Shown here: positions 34,174 to 46,069 of the stretch, piece after piece
How the letters are laid out: every line of letters starts with the position of its first letter
How positions within the stretch are numbered: the first letter of the stretch is position 1
Origin: Asparagopsis taxiformis
Lineage: Eukaryota; Rhodophyta; Florideophyceae; Bonnemaisoniales; Bonnemaisoniaceae
Direction of reading: 5' to 3'
Length of the DNA: 64,000 bases
Assembly: GCA_030407315.1 (NCBI GenBank)
Contig: JALQPE010000569.1
Coordinates: 81,479 to 145,478, forward strand
Made by a program: the position numbers and the translations under genes
The notes under the pieces: model-generated
Told to the model about the DNA's origin: nothing
Seen by the model: the letters and a program-made list of their open reading frames with translations, nothing else
Databases searched by the model: none

Positions 34174-35991
34174 ATGGGTTCCGCAGTCCCTGATATCGGT
34201 CAAATGTTCGATGATGAATGGATATCCCATACATCAGCCTTATCCAAGATCCTGACTTACAGAGAATCCGATTTGTCTAAGGAGGAGGTGAATCGCAACA
34301 TTATTAAAACCAGAACATTCTTCGAAACTCTGGCTAGTGAAACCAATAGTCAGCTCTCCAAACTCAAACTCACCCTCTTCCAGTGGAGCACGGACGGAAC
34401 AACTTCCACAATTGATCCAACCGATGAGCAGATTCTAGAGTCTGCCTTCTGGGTGCTCGGTTTCCGCTTCGGTTCTGCTAATCCGCAAAGAAAGTACTCC
34501 GTTATATGCCATTTGGACACCGTCCCGGCCATTCCGAATGAAGTCTGGGATCCGTTCGACCCCGTGATTGAGCCCAATCTAGATTATCCGGAGGGTTCGG
34601 TTTCACCGCAGGATTTCCTCATGGGCAGAGGCTGTGTCGACGACAAGGGCCCCGCTGTATCCGCCTTTCTGGTCGCCAGGGCCCTCGCTGTCAAATATGA
34701 CACTGATCCGATCATGAACGAAGTGCAATTCGAAGTCATATTCGATACGTCCGAAGAGTCGAATATGTCCTATCCTCATTATGTCATTGACCAGCCGAAC
34801 GCAGCGTCAACCTTTGGAATTGTTTTCGATGCCTTTTGGAATGTGTATGCTGAGAAGGGCGGTGAACGACCGGTATTCTCGGTCGATATCGGTCCCAATC
34901 CAGCTTCAGGTTTGCACATATCGTCGTTAATCACAGCGCCTGGCAACTCTACCAACACTATCCCCGATTGGGCTGAGGCTGAGATCAGAGGCGACAAAGA
35001 AATGTTGGTTTTATTTGCACAAAATGTTGAAAATCATTACAAAACATTTGAATTTCCAGATGCGCCGTACAATGCGGCTCCGCTTACAGTGACCGACAAT
35101 TCGTCTGCTGATGATGCTGTGGTCGTTCTCCGCACCGATGTTGTAGGTGCACAGCACGGCTCCGCGCCGGAGCAAAATCGTAAGAAAGGGGCTAATCCAT
35201 TGGTATCGCTAGCCAATTTCCTTTCCGGCTTGGTAAAGGAGGGAAAGCTCGGAAAGAATGCGTTTTCAACCATATGCGAACTCAATGAATGGATGTGGGG
35301 AACAAATGTGTTCGGCGAGGCGCATGATGTATTGTACAAGTTTGACAATGTGTTCAAGGAGGGCAATGGTACCACATATGCAGTGACCAAAGTGGATTTC
35401 GACGATTCGGTTGTCAATTTACGATTGGATATTCGCTACGCGATCAAGCATCACATTCCGGATTGGGAGGACTGGATGCTTGCTGACTTGCCGGAGGGGC
35501 AATTAGATGGCAAAAAGAGTGTGCTGGAAGACCGTTTCAAAGGGCTGGTGAAGGATTTCAACGAAAGACAATCGGATGGTTGGAAGGTGATTGTTGAGAG
35601 TGAAACATTGTTCTCACCAGACATTCGACAGCCCGATTTGAATCCAAACTTTGAAAAAGTAGAACGCGCTTTCAGGGAAGTTCTGCACCGCGATCCGCCG
35701 CGTCTGGCGATAGGTGGCGGCACGGATGCAAAGGGGATCACCAATCTACTGGCGGTCGGGCCGTTGTTCGACCCCATGATGGGTCCGCCGATCAATTATC
35801 ATGGCATCAGGGAGCGTGCGCCTATTGCGGACATGAAGCAGAGCACTATGGTTCTCATGAAGGTTTTCGAAAACTTGTTCCAGGACGTTGAGGGGCGTCG
35901 GGCTGAGAAATTGGAGACGATTCAACATAATACCGTAGCGCAGATAAGGAGCATATTGCAGTCGGGGCGCACGTTTGTTTGTCAGTGCTGA
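34174..35991 (+). CDS. M20 family metallodipeptidase, PepV-like
   Basis: 605 aa, intronless. Co-catalytic zinc peptidase that would hydrolyse dipeptides, probably in the cytosol since no signal peptide is seen. Visible M20 residues: CHLDTVP (His113, Asp115), GRGCVDDKGP (bridging Asp156), DTSEESN (catalytic Glu194 and metal Glu195), IVFDAF (Asp219), GGGTDAKG near residue 513, and a late NYHGIRE that supplies the last metal His. The GRG-DDKGP form and the order of motifs are closest to bacterial PepV/Xaa-His dipeptidase rather than to carnosinase CNDP. The length is well above the usual 470 residues, with inserts in the lid domain and a 35-residue C-terminal tail. Possible bacterial ancestry is inference. 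Specificity is unknown. Confidence 0.85.
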   Translation: MGSAVPDIGQMFDDEWISHTSALSKILTYRESDLSKEEVNRNIIKTRTFFETLASETNSQLSKLKLTLFQWSTDGTTSTIDPTDEQILESAFWVLGFRFGSANPQRKYSVICHLDTVPAIPNEVWDPFDPVIEPNLDYPEGSVSPQDFLMGRGCVDDKGPAVSAFLVARALAVKYDTDPIMNEVQFEVIFDTSEESNMSYPHYVIDQPNAASTFGIVFDAFWNVYAEKGGERPVFSVDIGPNPASGLHISSLITAPGNSTNTIPDWAEAEIRGDKEMLVLFAQNVENHYKTFEFPDAPYNAAPLTVTDNSSADDAVVVLRTDVVGAQHGSAPEQNRKKGANPLVSLANFLSGLVKEGKLGKNAFSTICELNEWMWGTNVFGEAHDVLYKFDNVFKEGNGTTYAVTKVDFDDSVVNLRLDIRYAIKHHIPDWEDWMLADLPEGQLDGKKSVLEDRFKGLVKDFNERQSDGWKVIVESETLFSPDIRQPDLNPNFEKVERAFREVLHRDPPRLAIGGGTDAKGITNLLAVGPLFDPMMGPPINYHGIRERAPIADMKQSTMVLMKVFENLFQDVEGRRAEKLETIQHNTVAQIRSILQSGRTFVCQC

Positions 35992-36652
35992 GAGCAATGT
36001 ATTGTTGCCATGACGTCATGACTGATCGGTGGTACATTTGTTGCCGTGCCACACGAATGTGATGGAAACATAGACAATTAGATTAATTACACTTTGGAGG
36101 GTACTAGGTTACGTAAATGAAGCACCGTTTACTACCCCCACCATGTTCAACAACTTACTATCGTGTCTTTGACTTGAACAAACTACTGCGATCCTCCTCC
36201 TCATCTCATATACGCGCGTCCGTCCAGCTCGGATTTTAGTCTGCGGTGGCAACGACCACGCTGCGAACTCATCTCTCAAGTGGTAGATACTCGCGGAAAA
36301 GGGAGGCGCACGACTTGGTCAACAATTTCATTTCCCTGACCGGACGGTATGACATGCTCTGTTGATATTTTTACACCGCTTGTAATGCGGTACGAGCAGA
36401 AAACAAATCGTGGGATCTTGTGACATCATAAATTTCCGCAATTACAACACGCAGAGCACGTTGTGATCTCTGCAGGAGGCGCACCAGCCAAAATATATTC
36501 TTGCATCATCTTGTCACCACCATCGACACTCACGCAACCAACAAAGCAGCATACATCTCAATGCAATCCCTTCTCTGCGACCTACTTAACCACCAATCCC
36601 ACACCAGCCCCAGCTGAACCAACAGTCCATCACTGTACGTGCACACACCTAC
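35992..36652. other. Intergenic region upstream of the trypsin gene
   Basis: No gene was recognised. The last 150 bp are C- and A-rich (CACC, CAAC runs), which resembles a 5' leader for the trypsin mRNA. Confidence 0.5.
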
Positions 36653-37588
36653 ATGAAATTCCTGCAAATACTCATCCCTGTGCTGCTGCTCCACGCCGTT
36701 CACGCGGCATCCATCCCGGACCTGAGCCGGAGTGCGCAATGTCCCATCGTACTCCCGATTGACCAACCAGCCAATGCCACGGCGTCACGCCAAATCCGCG
36801 CCAACTACAAGCTTGCATCGCAACGCGCCGTTGCACCGCGCATTGTCGGCGGCGATCTGACGACGTCGCGGTCGTTGAACGACGTGCTCGTCTCGCTTTT
36901 GTCCGACTATTCGGCGTGCACTGGCAGTCTCATCTCCGCGCGATGGGTGCTATCCGCCGCGCATTGCGAATTCGACACGACCTGGGTGGCGGAAGTGGGC
37001 GCCTCGCAAATTGACGTGGACGGCACTGTCATCGGCATTAATCTCGCCATCAATCACCCGAAATACACCGACGATACGCCCAAGTTCGACATCGCCATAT
37101 TGCGACTCGTGCGACCGGCGCCCACAAAGCGATTCATGCTTATCAATGGCAACCCGGCACTGCCATTGGACAGGAGCTTTGTGCGCGTTGCCGGGTATGG
37201 AAAAGTGGAACTCGAGGGGCCGGAGGAACTTGAAGATGAGCGACTGCGACAGGTGGATTTGCCCGTGGTGAACTTCTGTATCTGCAATGATTATGAGGGT
37301 GGAACTTTGGATGAGGAGGCGCAGTTGTGCACTGGATATCCGTTTGGTGGCTGCGATTCCTGCCAGGGTGATAGTGGAGGTCCGGTGTTTCAGTATGATG
37401 CAACGGGTAATCCGGTTGTGGTTGGTATTGTATCATTTGGTCCTGGATGCGGAGAACGGTATGGACCGGCTGTTAATGTTCGTCCGGATCGCTTCATTCG
37501 CTGGATGTCGAGTAATGGGGCGATGTTTACTGTTTCGCATTCAGCGCAACAGGTGTTCGCGCCCATCCCTGGCGTGGATGAGCAGTAA
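36653..37588 (+). CDS. Secreted trypsin-like serine protease (S1A)
   Basis: 311 aa: signal peptide (1 to about 19), propeptide, activation site Arg63/Ile64 (R-IVGG), then a chymotrypsin-fold protease. The catalytic triad is complete: His104 in LSAAHC, Asp146 in FDIAIL, Ser241 in GDSGGP. Asp235, six before the Ser, corresponds to trypsin Asp189 and predicts cleavage after Arg/Lys. The Gly226-equivalent position seems to be Ala (GPAVNV), which could narrow the pocket. Activation by trypsin-like cleavage is expected. It is intronless, follows the dipeptidase gene by 660 bp on the same strand, and has AATAAA-like signal at about 37918. A role in extracellular digestion is inferred. Confidence 0.92.
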   Translation: MKFLQILIPVLLLHAVHAASIPDLSRSAQCPIVLPIDQPANATASRQIRANYKLASQRAVAPRIVGGDLTTSRSLNDVLVSLLSDYSACTGSLISARWVLSAAHCEFDTTWVAEVGASQIDVDGTVIGINLAINHPKYTDDTPKFDIAILRLVRPAPTKRFMLINGNPALPLDRSFVRVAGYGKVELEGPEELEDERLRQVDLPVVNFCICNDYEGGTLDEEAQLCTGYPFGGCDSCQGDSGGPVFQYDATGNPVVVGIVSFGPGCGERYGPAVNVRPDRFIRWMSSNGAMFTVSHSAQQVFAPIPGVDEQ

Positions 37589-38565
37589 CTCAACGTTGTT
37601 CTACCGCTCAGGCGTATGTTATCGAAAGCGCACGCAAGCAACATTCGTGTATAATTTTCAAATTTTGTTATCATTACATAATCATAAAAATTAATTTTGC
37701 GAAATTAACTCAACATCATAAAAATTCCAAGTCATGCTGGCCTGGTACAGTGTGCGAAATTTAAGTGTCGCACCACCCCAGATCCGACCGTTCTCACCCT
37801 CAAGTCCGAGTCATTCCACACGGTACAAACAGTTGTACTCCTTTTGACCGTACAATTTCATTTCAGCGAGTTGTTTCGTTCGAAAACGTTCCAGTTGGAC
37901 TGCATACAGCTAGATTCAATAAACTGATTTATTGGGGGAATTTGGCAATAACCACATGACTACTTTGTGACTGTTTTTTGACTAAAATTTAGTTCTGCGC
38001 AGCGGTGATGCACGCGTAGCTGTTAATAGTGGCAAGTTGTCAACCTTGTTGCGTACACAGAGGCTCTCACGTGTACCCGTGGCACCCTTGTCAACTTGCG
38101 ACGGATGTGGACATCCTCACATCCGACAGTCGACCATATAGCCCCCACTCATGACAAGACATCATAGTATCGTGACTGTCTTTGCGAGCTCACCGACTGT
38201 CTCGGCGAGATCGAGGACAGAACTCAATCCCAAGGTGTATATGAACCACTTAGGCAATCTAGAGAAAAAACAACGACATAACATCAAAAAATTTTTAGTT
38301 CGTCCTACAACGACAGAGGAATCCCTCAACCAACATTGAAGACCCCGGCTTCCGTGCAACGAAGCCACAAAAAAACCACCACTACAAACTTAGGTTTGTA
38401 GCCACCCATGCTAGTGGAAGCGTAGCACGTTCCACCAGCAAAAACACACTTGATCACACAGTGACTGTCAAGTCACCCTCCGTACTCTATCACTTCGAAG
38501 TCAAGAGTATCTTGTCCGCCAAAGAAAGGAGTTGTGTGCGTAACTATCACCACGCCAACTACAAT
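37589..38565 (+). other. Trypsin 3' end and candidate 5' LTR region of copia-2
   Basis: The first part is AT-rich trypsin downstream sequence with an AATAAA near 37918. From about 37980 onward the sequence lies directly upstream of the copia-2 gag and contains a CATATA stretch near 38138, so an LTR is expected here. The partner LTR lies outside the window, so no boundary can be given. Confidence 0.4.
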
Positions 38566-40683
38566 ATGGCACCACCTGGCTATGTACCGCCACCGGAGAA
38601 CTCCGTGGCTGCTGGATACCTTCCGATAGAAAATGTCGACCTCCAGAAGCACCCCAAATTCGGGGAGATTGACAAAGACATCGAAAGCTTCAGCACCAAC
38701 GAAGAAAAAGCGCTCAGAGACCTCAGTCATTATCTCAAATCGGCTCTGCATGCACTAGATGAAGATGAAGGAAGAGAAATACTGCTCAATTCGCTATCTC
38801 CAGAACTACTCGGGAAGGAGAGCGTGCTTGACCATTCCAGGTTCTTCTACTTACTTCGCAATTTGATGACTTTTCTAGGATTCAAAGTACGGATCGGTAC
38901 TGGAATCCGAGTCATCCCTGCTTTATTCGAGTCACTCTTTGAACACGATGATGCCGGAAGAAACCTTGCAACAGACTACTACTGGGCCCACGTGGATAAT
39001 ACCACCCCGCCCAGAAACAGAAGGGTCGAAAGCCCAAAATCAGTAACCCGGACACCATTGGACAGGAGAAGCGCTGCAGTGGCGAATCACCCGCAGCGAC
39101 CGGCCAACACAACATCGATGCACACGAAATCCGCAGTCTTACCATCAAACGCACCAGCCGGTAGCAGTAGCGATGACGGCATCAGGAAACGGCTGGCATA
39201 CGGCACAGGAGACATAGTCCAAATTGTCGATGCGTCACCCAGAAGCCCACTGGTGCTAGACGCGGAGCAGAATGAGGCGCGTTTCAATGGACAGGGACGA
39301 AACAATAGCCGTAATAACGACCTCCCAATGGAAGCACCAGTGTTCCCCGGATACGAATCGCCGCACGTGCCTCTACATCGACGCAATAGGGAACGCAGAC
39401 GCGGCCAAACCCCTGACAGTCATCGAGAACGAGAAACACGCACGCGTGACTTCGCGAACAGCAAGAATAAGGTATCAATGATGGTGAAAGATTTCAAGTT
39501 CAGTGGAGCACCTGAACATGGATTAGATCTATACACACTCAAGAAATCATTCGAGGCGGCATGCATCCAACAGGACCTACCATTCGAGGAAGCCAGTGAT
39601 GTCCTATGGCATTGTCTGGAGGGGGATGCACAGAGGTTCTTCTTTGAAGAACTACAAGGAAAAAGGCTACACCTGTCAGCAGCCTTCGAGCGGCTAACCA
39701 ATCGTTTTGATACGCCACATCACCAGAGCCAAGCTCAATCATACCTCAATTCCATCTCGATGGACGGAATCAGGTCAGAACGTGGTTGCTCCGATGCAGA
39801 AAGCTCTCAACGCCGCACATGAACGCATAACGAACACACTCCCCAAGTGTGGACCATTATGTCAGAGCGACGGGTTCAAAATTATGACGATGGAGCGCAT
39901 CGTTAAGTTTGAAAAATGGGCAGCGGGCGTCATAACAACAAGATCTTCTAACCCGGAAATGGTGCATTCCAGCTATTACACTATTCTTTGCACCGCAGTC
40001 AATCTACATACGCAAATGAATTGTGATGACACCTACAAGATGTCTCGTGAATCAAAAGACAGCGGTGATCCGCCGCCTAGCCTAAACACCGGGATACCGA
40101 TACATTACGGCCAGACGTACGCGATGCCTCAACACTCTGGAAACCGCCGGGGCATACCAAACTCCCAGATGCGCAGTAATCGACAATCCAGCCGTCGTTA
40201 TATGCCGTCAGGGCGCCGCCCCTAGCAATAATGCATGAAACCAACCCCTCATCGGGGAGGCACAAACATACGCCGGAGCAGCTAGCAGCTATTAAGGCAC
40301 GGACCAGATGCGCTTTCTGTAATGAAATCGGCCACTGGCGACAGGAATGTCGACACAGACAAAAATCATTAACCGATGTAGTAAAGGGTCGGATACAAGA
40401 AAGGCAACGTGATGACCCCGTGGTCGCACTCGCCGAAGTGCTGAACGAATTGACCCAGGAAGAGGAGGACTACCTCGAATACCGAGGGGGTTGCCATCAG
40501 GACGACATCGACCATGCGACCGGCTCCGGAACTACAGATAGCCACAAAAATGCGCCCGAGACGACCTACCATCAACACATCGATGTGATGCACAATACCT
40601 ACACGGATGACCACGCTGCACGTGATGCTTACACGATATTCGATGCGATGACGTCTACTACAAGGAGCGAGGCAGATTTTTGA
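38566..40683 (+). pseudogene. copia-2 gag with zinc knuckle (frame-broken)
   Basis: The first ATG is at 38566 in a frame that runs to 39822. The reading then continues in a second frame to 40225, and in the first frame again from 40231 to 40683. The C-terminal piece contains a retroviral zinc knuckle CAFCNEIGHWRQEC (40311-40352). The middle segment has the charged, helical composition of a capsid. Two frame changes break it. The last stop (TGA at 40681) follows a run of five T, and pol is open in the -1 frame from exactly there, so a -1 slip at this point is a plausible gag-pol expression step in the intact family. Confidence 0.75.
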
Positions 40684-42270
40684 CACCAGAGGGCCTCAGT
40701 GAGGACAGCCCTCTGAAATCAGACGACTTCATCCATAAGAAAAACCCGATACCAGCATCTATGAATCCAAAGACCAAAACGGATGACAAAGTCGATAAAA
40801 GTCCTCGCCAGCAGCATCCCTCGCATCCGCAGATGGGATTCTACGACCACCCACGACCACCTGAAGAAATCAACACAGTACTTAACCCACAACAACTTAG
40901 CCAACAAAATCCTTCTCCACAACTGCTTACGCATTTAAAATCGTCAGGCTCACACCCCGTCTGTGACGGAAACAATGAGTTTGTAATACTAATGAGCATT
41001 AACCAGCTCAAAACGACTGACAGATCGTCCCCTCACACGTTCCTTGGAGCCTTGCTAGACACAGGCGCACAAAAGACCGTCATCGGCGAACGTCAAGCAA
41101 AACTATACTGCGAAAATTTTGGAATTCCATTCCGACTATCGCAATCCTGGACGCAATTCAGATTTGCTTCGGCGACATCCAAAGCGCTCGGGAAACTCCT
41201 CATAGTTATACCAACTCCTGAAGACCACATACGAGCATCCGTCGACGTCGTGAAAGACGATGTACCTCTCCTACTAGGACTCGATATTTTCGACCGTTAC
41301 GGGTTGCAATTCCTCTCTGTGGAGAATCAACTCGAAAGTGTAACCCAAAAATGGAGACTACCAGTAATACAGTGGAGAGGACATGCGTACCTACGGTGGA
41401 CTCCAGACGCGTACAGTGTGAACTACTCACGATCACAACTGTATCGCTTGCACCGCCACCTTCATCACCCAAGCGTTGACAAGCTGTATAATCTCTTGCG
41501 ACGAGCGGACCCGCAAAAGCTCACACCAGACACCCGCGCACTGCTACGCGATATAGCCGACAACTGCGACGCGTGCACACGTATCTCCAGCCGACCAATA
41601 TCCTTCCGTATCAGAGAAGCCGATAAACTTCGCTTCAACGAGGAACTCATGATGGACATCATGTACCTACCGGATAAAAAGGGAAAACAAAAACCCGTAC
41701 TACACATCGTTGATGTTGCGACACGTTTCAGCGCAGCAACGTTTCTGGACCGTGTCGACGTCGGGTCTGTGTGGAGAGCATTCCTGCGAATCTGGACTAC
41801 AATGTATGTCGGATACCCTGAGTCGCTACTCACAGACCAAGGATCTGTGTTCGTATCGACCGAATGGTCGAACGCGTGTGAAGTGTTCAACATCCAAATA
41901 CGTCACACCGGCACAGAGAGCCACAATTCCCTCGGCGCGGGAGAAAAGTACCACCACACACTGCGCACAATTTACCTAAAAGTGCAACACGAATTCCGGT
42001 CAATAGACGACCAGACATTATTATCAATGTCCGTCAAAGCCCTTAATGATACCGTCGGTCCAGACGGCTTGGTACCATCACTGCTTTTATTCGGCGTATT
42101 ACCGAAGTTACCTACCGTGTCACCGCGGGACTTCCCCATACACAAGGAGCGTCTTCGTGCCATGGTGGCTGCAAGAAAACATTATGAGCAATTGGTGTCT
42201 AAGCGACGTGTCAACCTTGGAATGCTTAAGACAGTACCCCCTCGGCCGATTATGACATACAACCGGGGGA
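40680..42270 (+). CDS. copia-2 pol: protease and integrase (interrupted)
   Basis: The frame opens at the gag stop and has no early ATG, as expected for a frameshift product. The protease has LLDTGAQKTVIG (about residues 125-136). The integrase has LHRHLHHPS ... CDACTRI (HHCC finger) and the catalytic core LMMDIMY, LLTDQGS and a downstream Glu in GAGEKYHH. Integrase follows protease directly, which marks Ty1/copia. Around 42265-42275, just after MTYNRG, family-like sequence stops and CpG-rich sequence of the chromovirus begins. The open frame running on to 42821 is fortuitous. RT and RNase H are absent here and should lie beyond the right window edge. Confidence 0.8.
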
Positions 42271-42274
42271 TTAT

Positions 42275-45200
42275 TGTAGGACCAGCCGGGACGGCGGTCA
42301 CTAGGAGAGTTCTAGAATCGCTTGCCGTGTCAGGGCGTAGTGAACCGGATCGCGCTGGTGAACTTGCGTTTCGCACGTCGCGCGGTCGCGGTGGCGATCG
42401 GGTGGTACAACGGCGGAACGCGCAGGGATCGATCGCAACACGGGATTCGCGGGCCGGCGCAAGCCGTGATCTCAGGGGGAGATCACCGAGTAAACTCGAG
42501 CACAACGCGATCCACACAGGGGTCGTAAATCCCTGGCCTAGTGGGGTGCGAGGCAACGCGCGCTATCGCGGTGCGACGCAGTTCGACGATCGGTTTATGC
42601 GCAGCGCGCACGCGAACGTCGGCGATCGTGAGCAACCCCGCACGCATTGTCGTAACGCAATCGGTCCTCGCGACGCGCTAGACACTTGTGGAACAACGTT
42701 AGTTCTAGATAGCTGGTACGAGCTACGGACACGCTGTCCTTACGAAACGAAACGAGCAGTCCACCCGCTGGTGTTTGACTGTATTGTTAGAACGGTAGAA
42801 GGTAGAGTGGTTAGCGAGTAGACACGAGCGTCACGACGCAACAATCCACGCGAGGATTACGTTAGCAAACGAGGTGGTACGTCACCGGAGGCGCTCTCAA
42901 CCAAGCCCGGAGGCACTACACGCAATCAGCCTTACGTGCGGCGATGGGTAGGGAGTACGCAGCTCGACGGAGACGAAGCCTCGTTAGGCAGAACGTAAAC
43001 GTAAAACGTAGAAGTCAGTCGTAGACTAGAGCCGTTGCTCGATCGTTGTCTTGTCCCCTTTCCCTCCCGGCACGATGCCAATACCTATATGGCCACGATG
43101 GCATCGCTTTACAGTGTAAACACTGTTCGTAACGTCCCCGAATGGGAAAGGACCTTGTGGGTCACACGTAGGGACCCGTTGGTCCGTTGGCCGTTGCCAG
43201 TACGTTCGTTGCACACGTGTGCCGGTTGCGCGCGCGCATGCGCCAGCAATGTTCGTGCATTGCTGTCGCCGGTCGTGTCCGCCGAGATTCGAATTCCGCG
43301 GAAAAACGTAAATATTTGCAATTTCGGAATTGCCACGTATACTACACAGCCCCACCCCCACACGTGGACGTCCCGGCCACGCGAGGCCCTTCAGGACGCG
43401 CCTGAGACACGGGGCCGTGGCGCCTTTTCGGGTACAACTGCGGACGTGGCAGTTGTCCCGAAAAATCTCGTTTAAACGTACGCGGCCCGGTTGGCTGATC
43501 GAATCGCTACGGCGCCGGAGCGCGCGCGTGCGCTCCGGCTCTTTCGTAATCATCGCGGCCCGCCCGTTGGCATCGTTCCGTGGTTAGTCGTAGGCCTCGT
43601 AGGCTTTTAGCATCGAGCTGCTTCGTAAACCTTCGTTTGTTTCTTTGCGTAATCGCATGGCTCCGTTGAGCTTCGTAATACGTGTTGGCAGGTCGTCTGC
43701 AGCGGGGGAGGGGTTAGCGTTAAGCCCCTCCCCACAATTTTTTTTGTTGTGGCGTCTACCCCGTCGGGTGTCGTAAGGCTTACGTAGCCCGTCTTCCGCG
43801 TTCGCAGCGGCGTGTGCCCGTTGGCAGGTTCGTACAAATCGTAACTATTCGGCTAAGCGGCGGCGCGTAGCGGCGGCTTTTCACTGCGAGTGGTACGTTA
43901 ACCTCGATCGTTTAGCCCGTTGGCGTGCGTATCATTTAGTAACTAACTCGGAAATCGTTTCCGCCGTCGCTTCTCGTTCGAATGACCCCGTCGGGTGTCG
44001 AATTCCGTTGAGCATTCGAGCTCTTTAGCGCGTAGCACGTCGGTGCTAATTTTAATTTGCTCCGATGAGCTAGGTGAAAATTTCATCGAACGTCAGACCG
44101 ACTCGCACGTGAGTCGGTTTGACGTTCTACGCCGTGGCGTGTACGCAGCAATTCGTCGCAGTACGTTGCGGTTTCGCTGACGACGTGGTGGCCGGCGGGC
44201 TTGGCTTATCGTATAGCCATTGACGTCATTAGCGCCGTCGCGCTTCACGTTCCCGCGGCTTCACGTTGGCCAGTGGCGTTATCATTTTGTAACTATCTCG
44301 GAATTCGTTTCCGCCGTCGTTCCTCGTGCGGATAACCCCGTCGGGTGTCGAATTCCGTTGAGCATTCGAGCTCTTTGGCACGTAGCACGTCGGTGCCAAT
44401 TTTAATTTGCTCCGATGAGCTGGACGGAAAATTCGCCAAACGTCAGGCCGACTCGCGCGTGAGTTGGCTTGACGTTTCACGCCGTTGCGTGTACGCGGCG
44501 GTGCGTCGTGGTGCGTCGCAGTTCCGTTCACAACGTCTTTGCCGGCGGGCTTGGCTTTTCGTATAGCCGTTAACACCGTTAGCGCCGTCGCGCTTTACGT
44601 TCCCGCGGCTTCACGTTAGCCGGTGGCGCAACCGTTGCGCTAGTCCGCTTCGCGTGGTGGCGTCGTTCGCCGCGGCGTCCGAGGAGCGTTTCGTTAGCTC
44701 ATCCGTTATGTGGTGCGACGTGCACTTGGGCATACGTAATGCTCGCCCTCTACGCCGTTGCGTAATTTAGTTTATTCGACTTGCGAACCCGACGGGGACG
44801 CGATTGACGAAGTCGTTTCGCACGCCCGCGGGCGTTTGAGGCTGTTACGTGAGCCAGGTTCGTCGGCAGACGTTGCCTTCAGCTGTGCCGTTTACGTTGG
44901 CTACCAGCTTGTACGCCGTTGCGTATTCGTATTTCGTTTCGTACGTTCGGCCCGTTGGCGTGCGTCGTTATCGTTAGCGACGTCCGCGTACGCGCTCGTA
45001 TCCTGGCCGACGTGGCCGGTGCCGCGCGCGCCTTCGAATTCGAACGGGGTCTAAGCTCGTTAGCTTCTCGTTTTGCGATGCGGACGTGCGCGTCTTAGCC
45101 TTCGTGACCGTACGTGGTCAACCCCTTTCGGGTTTGCTCGTGCGTCTCGACTAGCCGGCGGGCTTTTCGCTTTCGCGCGTCATTCGCTATGCCCGCGTGG

Positions 45201-46069
45201 CAGGACACCGTTGTGTCGTTCCGTGGTTGCCGTACGTGGCTACCGTGTTCGGCGTCGTGCCTCACGATGGCGATTCGGTTCGCCGTCCGTCGTCGCGGCC
45301 TCGTTGGCTCGTCGTTCGCACGCTTCACTCGCGCGCTTCGTGCGCTGAGACCCGTTGGTCTAATTCGTCGGCTAACGTATAGCTTCGTTCCGCTTCGTGC
45401 GGGAAGTTTCGTAATGAGGCCGTTGCCATCTTCGTTGGGGACGCGTCCGTCCTACGTCGTTTCTCCGCCTTCCGGCGTCACGTTGCCGTTAGCTCGCGAG
45501 CTGTTTGGCGTTGACCTCGTTGGTCGATGCGACTCGTTGTCAGCGGCTGTCCACGGGGACGTGCGATGGCTCACGTGACGTGCCAAAATTACGAAATTTT
45601 CGGGGCACGCGTGTCCCGAGATTTGGCCGGACTAGCGCACTGTAATCGGCCCGATGTTTCGTACCGTGCGCCCATGGCCCGCTGGCCCAAGTATAATTTT
45701 TCGCGCGAAAAATCTGACGTGTTGTCCGTCCGTGGCCCGTGGTGTCGTCACCTTTGCCCGTGGGGCGGTCAACACTGTCGAGCCAGTCGTGGCTCTTCAC
45801 ATCGTGTGAATCGTCCGCGCGTGGACTCGTCGTCCAATCTTTCGTTGGCGCTCGTGCCTCCACCAACGTATGGTGTCGAAAACGAAAAGAGCGACGGCTC
45901 TAGCACGCATCGCGCCCCCCCAACGCAAGGGTGGACGTCCCGGCCACTCGTTGTACCTTCGCTTCTCGTTCGTGCGGCTCGTCGCCTTCGTTTGTTGCAT
46001 CGTGCAACGTCGCGCACGCGTGCGCTTAACCCGACGCTCGTGTGCGTTTTCGGGGGCCGTCGTGGCCTT
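42275..46069 (-). other. 3' non-coding region and probable 3' LTR of the chromovirus
   Basis: About 3.8 kb lie between the pol stop and the copia-2 junction, with no convincing frame on either strand. A plus-strand pyrimidine run, CCCCTTTCCCTCCC at 43055-43068, would be the polypurine tract on the element strand and suggests an LTR of about 0.78 kb (42275-43050). The first and last bases do not form the usual TG...CA pair on both ends, so the LTR limits are uncertain. The phrase GTGGACGTCCCGGCCAC occurs twice (about 43363 and 45931). Confidence 0.45.
43931..44630. repeat. Tandem duplication, two 350-bp units
   Basis: Both units start ATCATTT and contain CCCCGTCGGGTGTCGAATTC exactly 350 bp apart (44351 versus 44001). 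Divergence is about 10-15%, so the duplication is older than the insertion of neighbours such as CACTA. It lies in the long 3' non-coding region of the chromovirus. Confidence 0.85.

Noticed and set aside
42271..42821. Continuation of copia-2 pol into an Arg-rich C-terminal domain
   Set aside because: Composition changes abruptly to the chromovirus type, and no copia RT motif follows.
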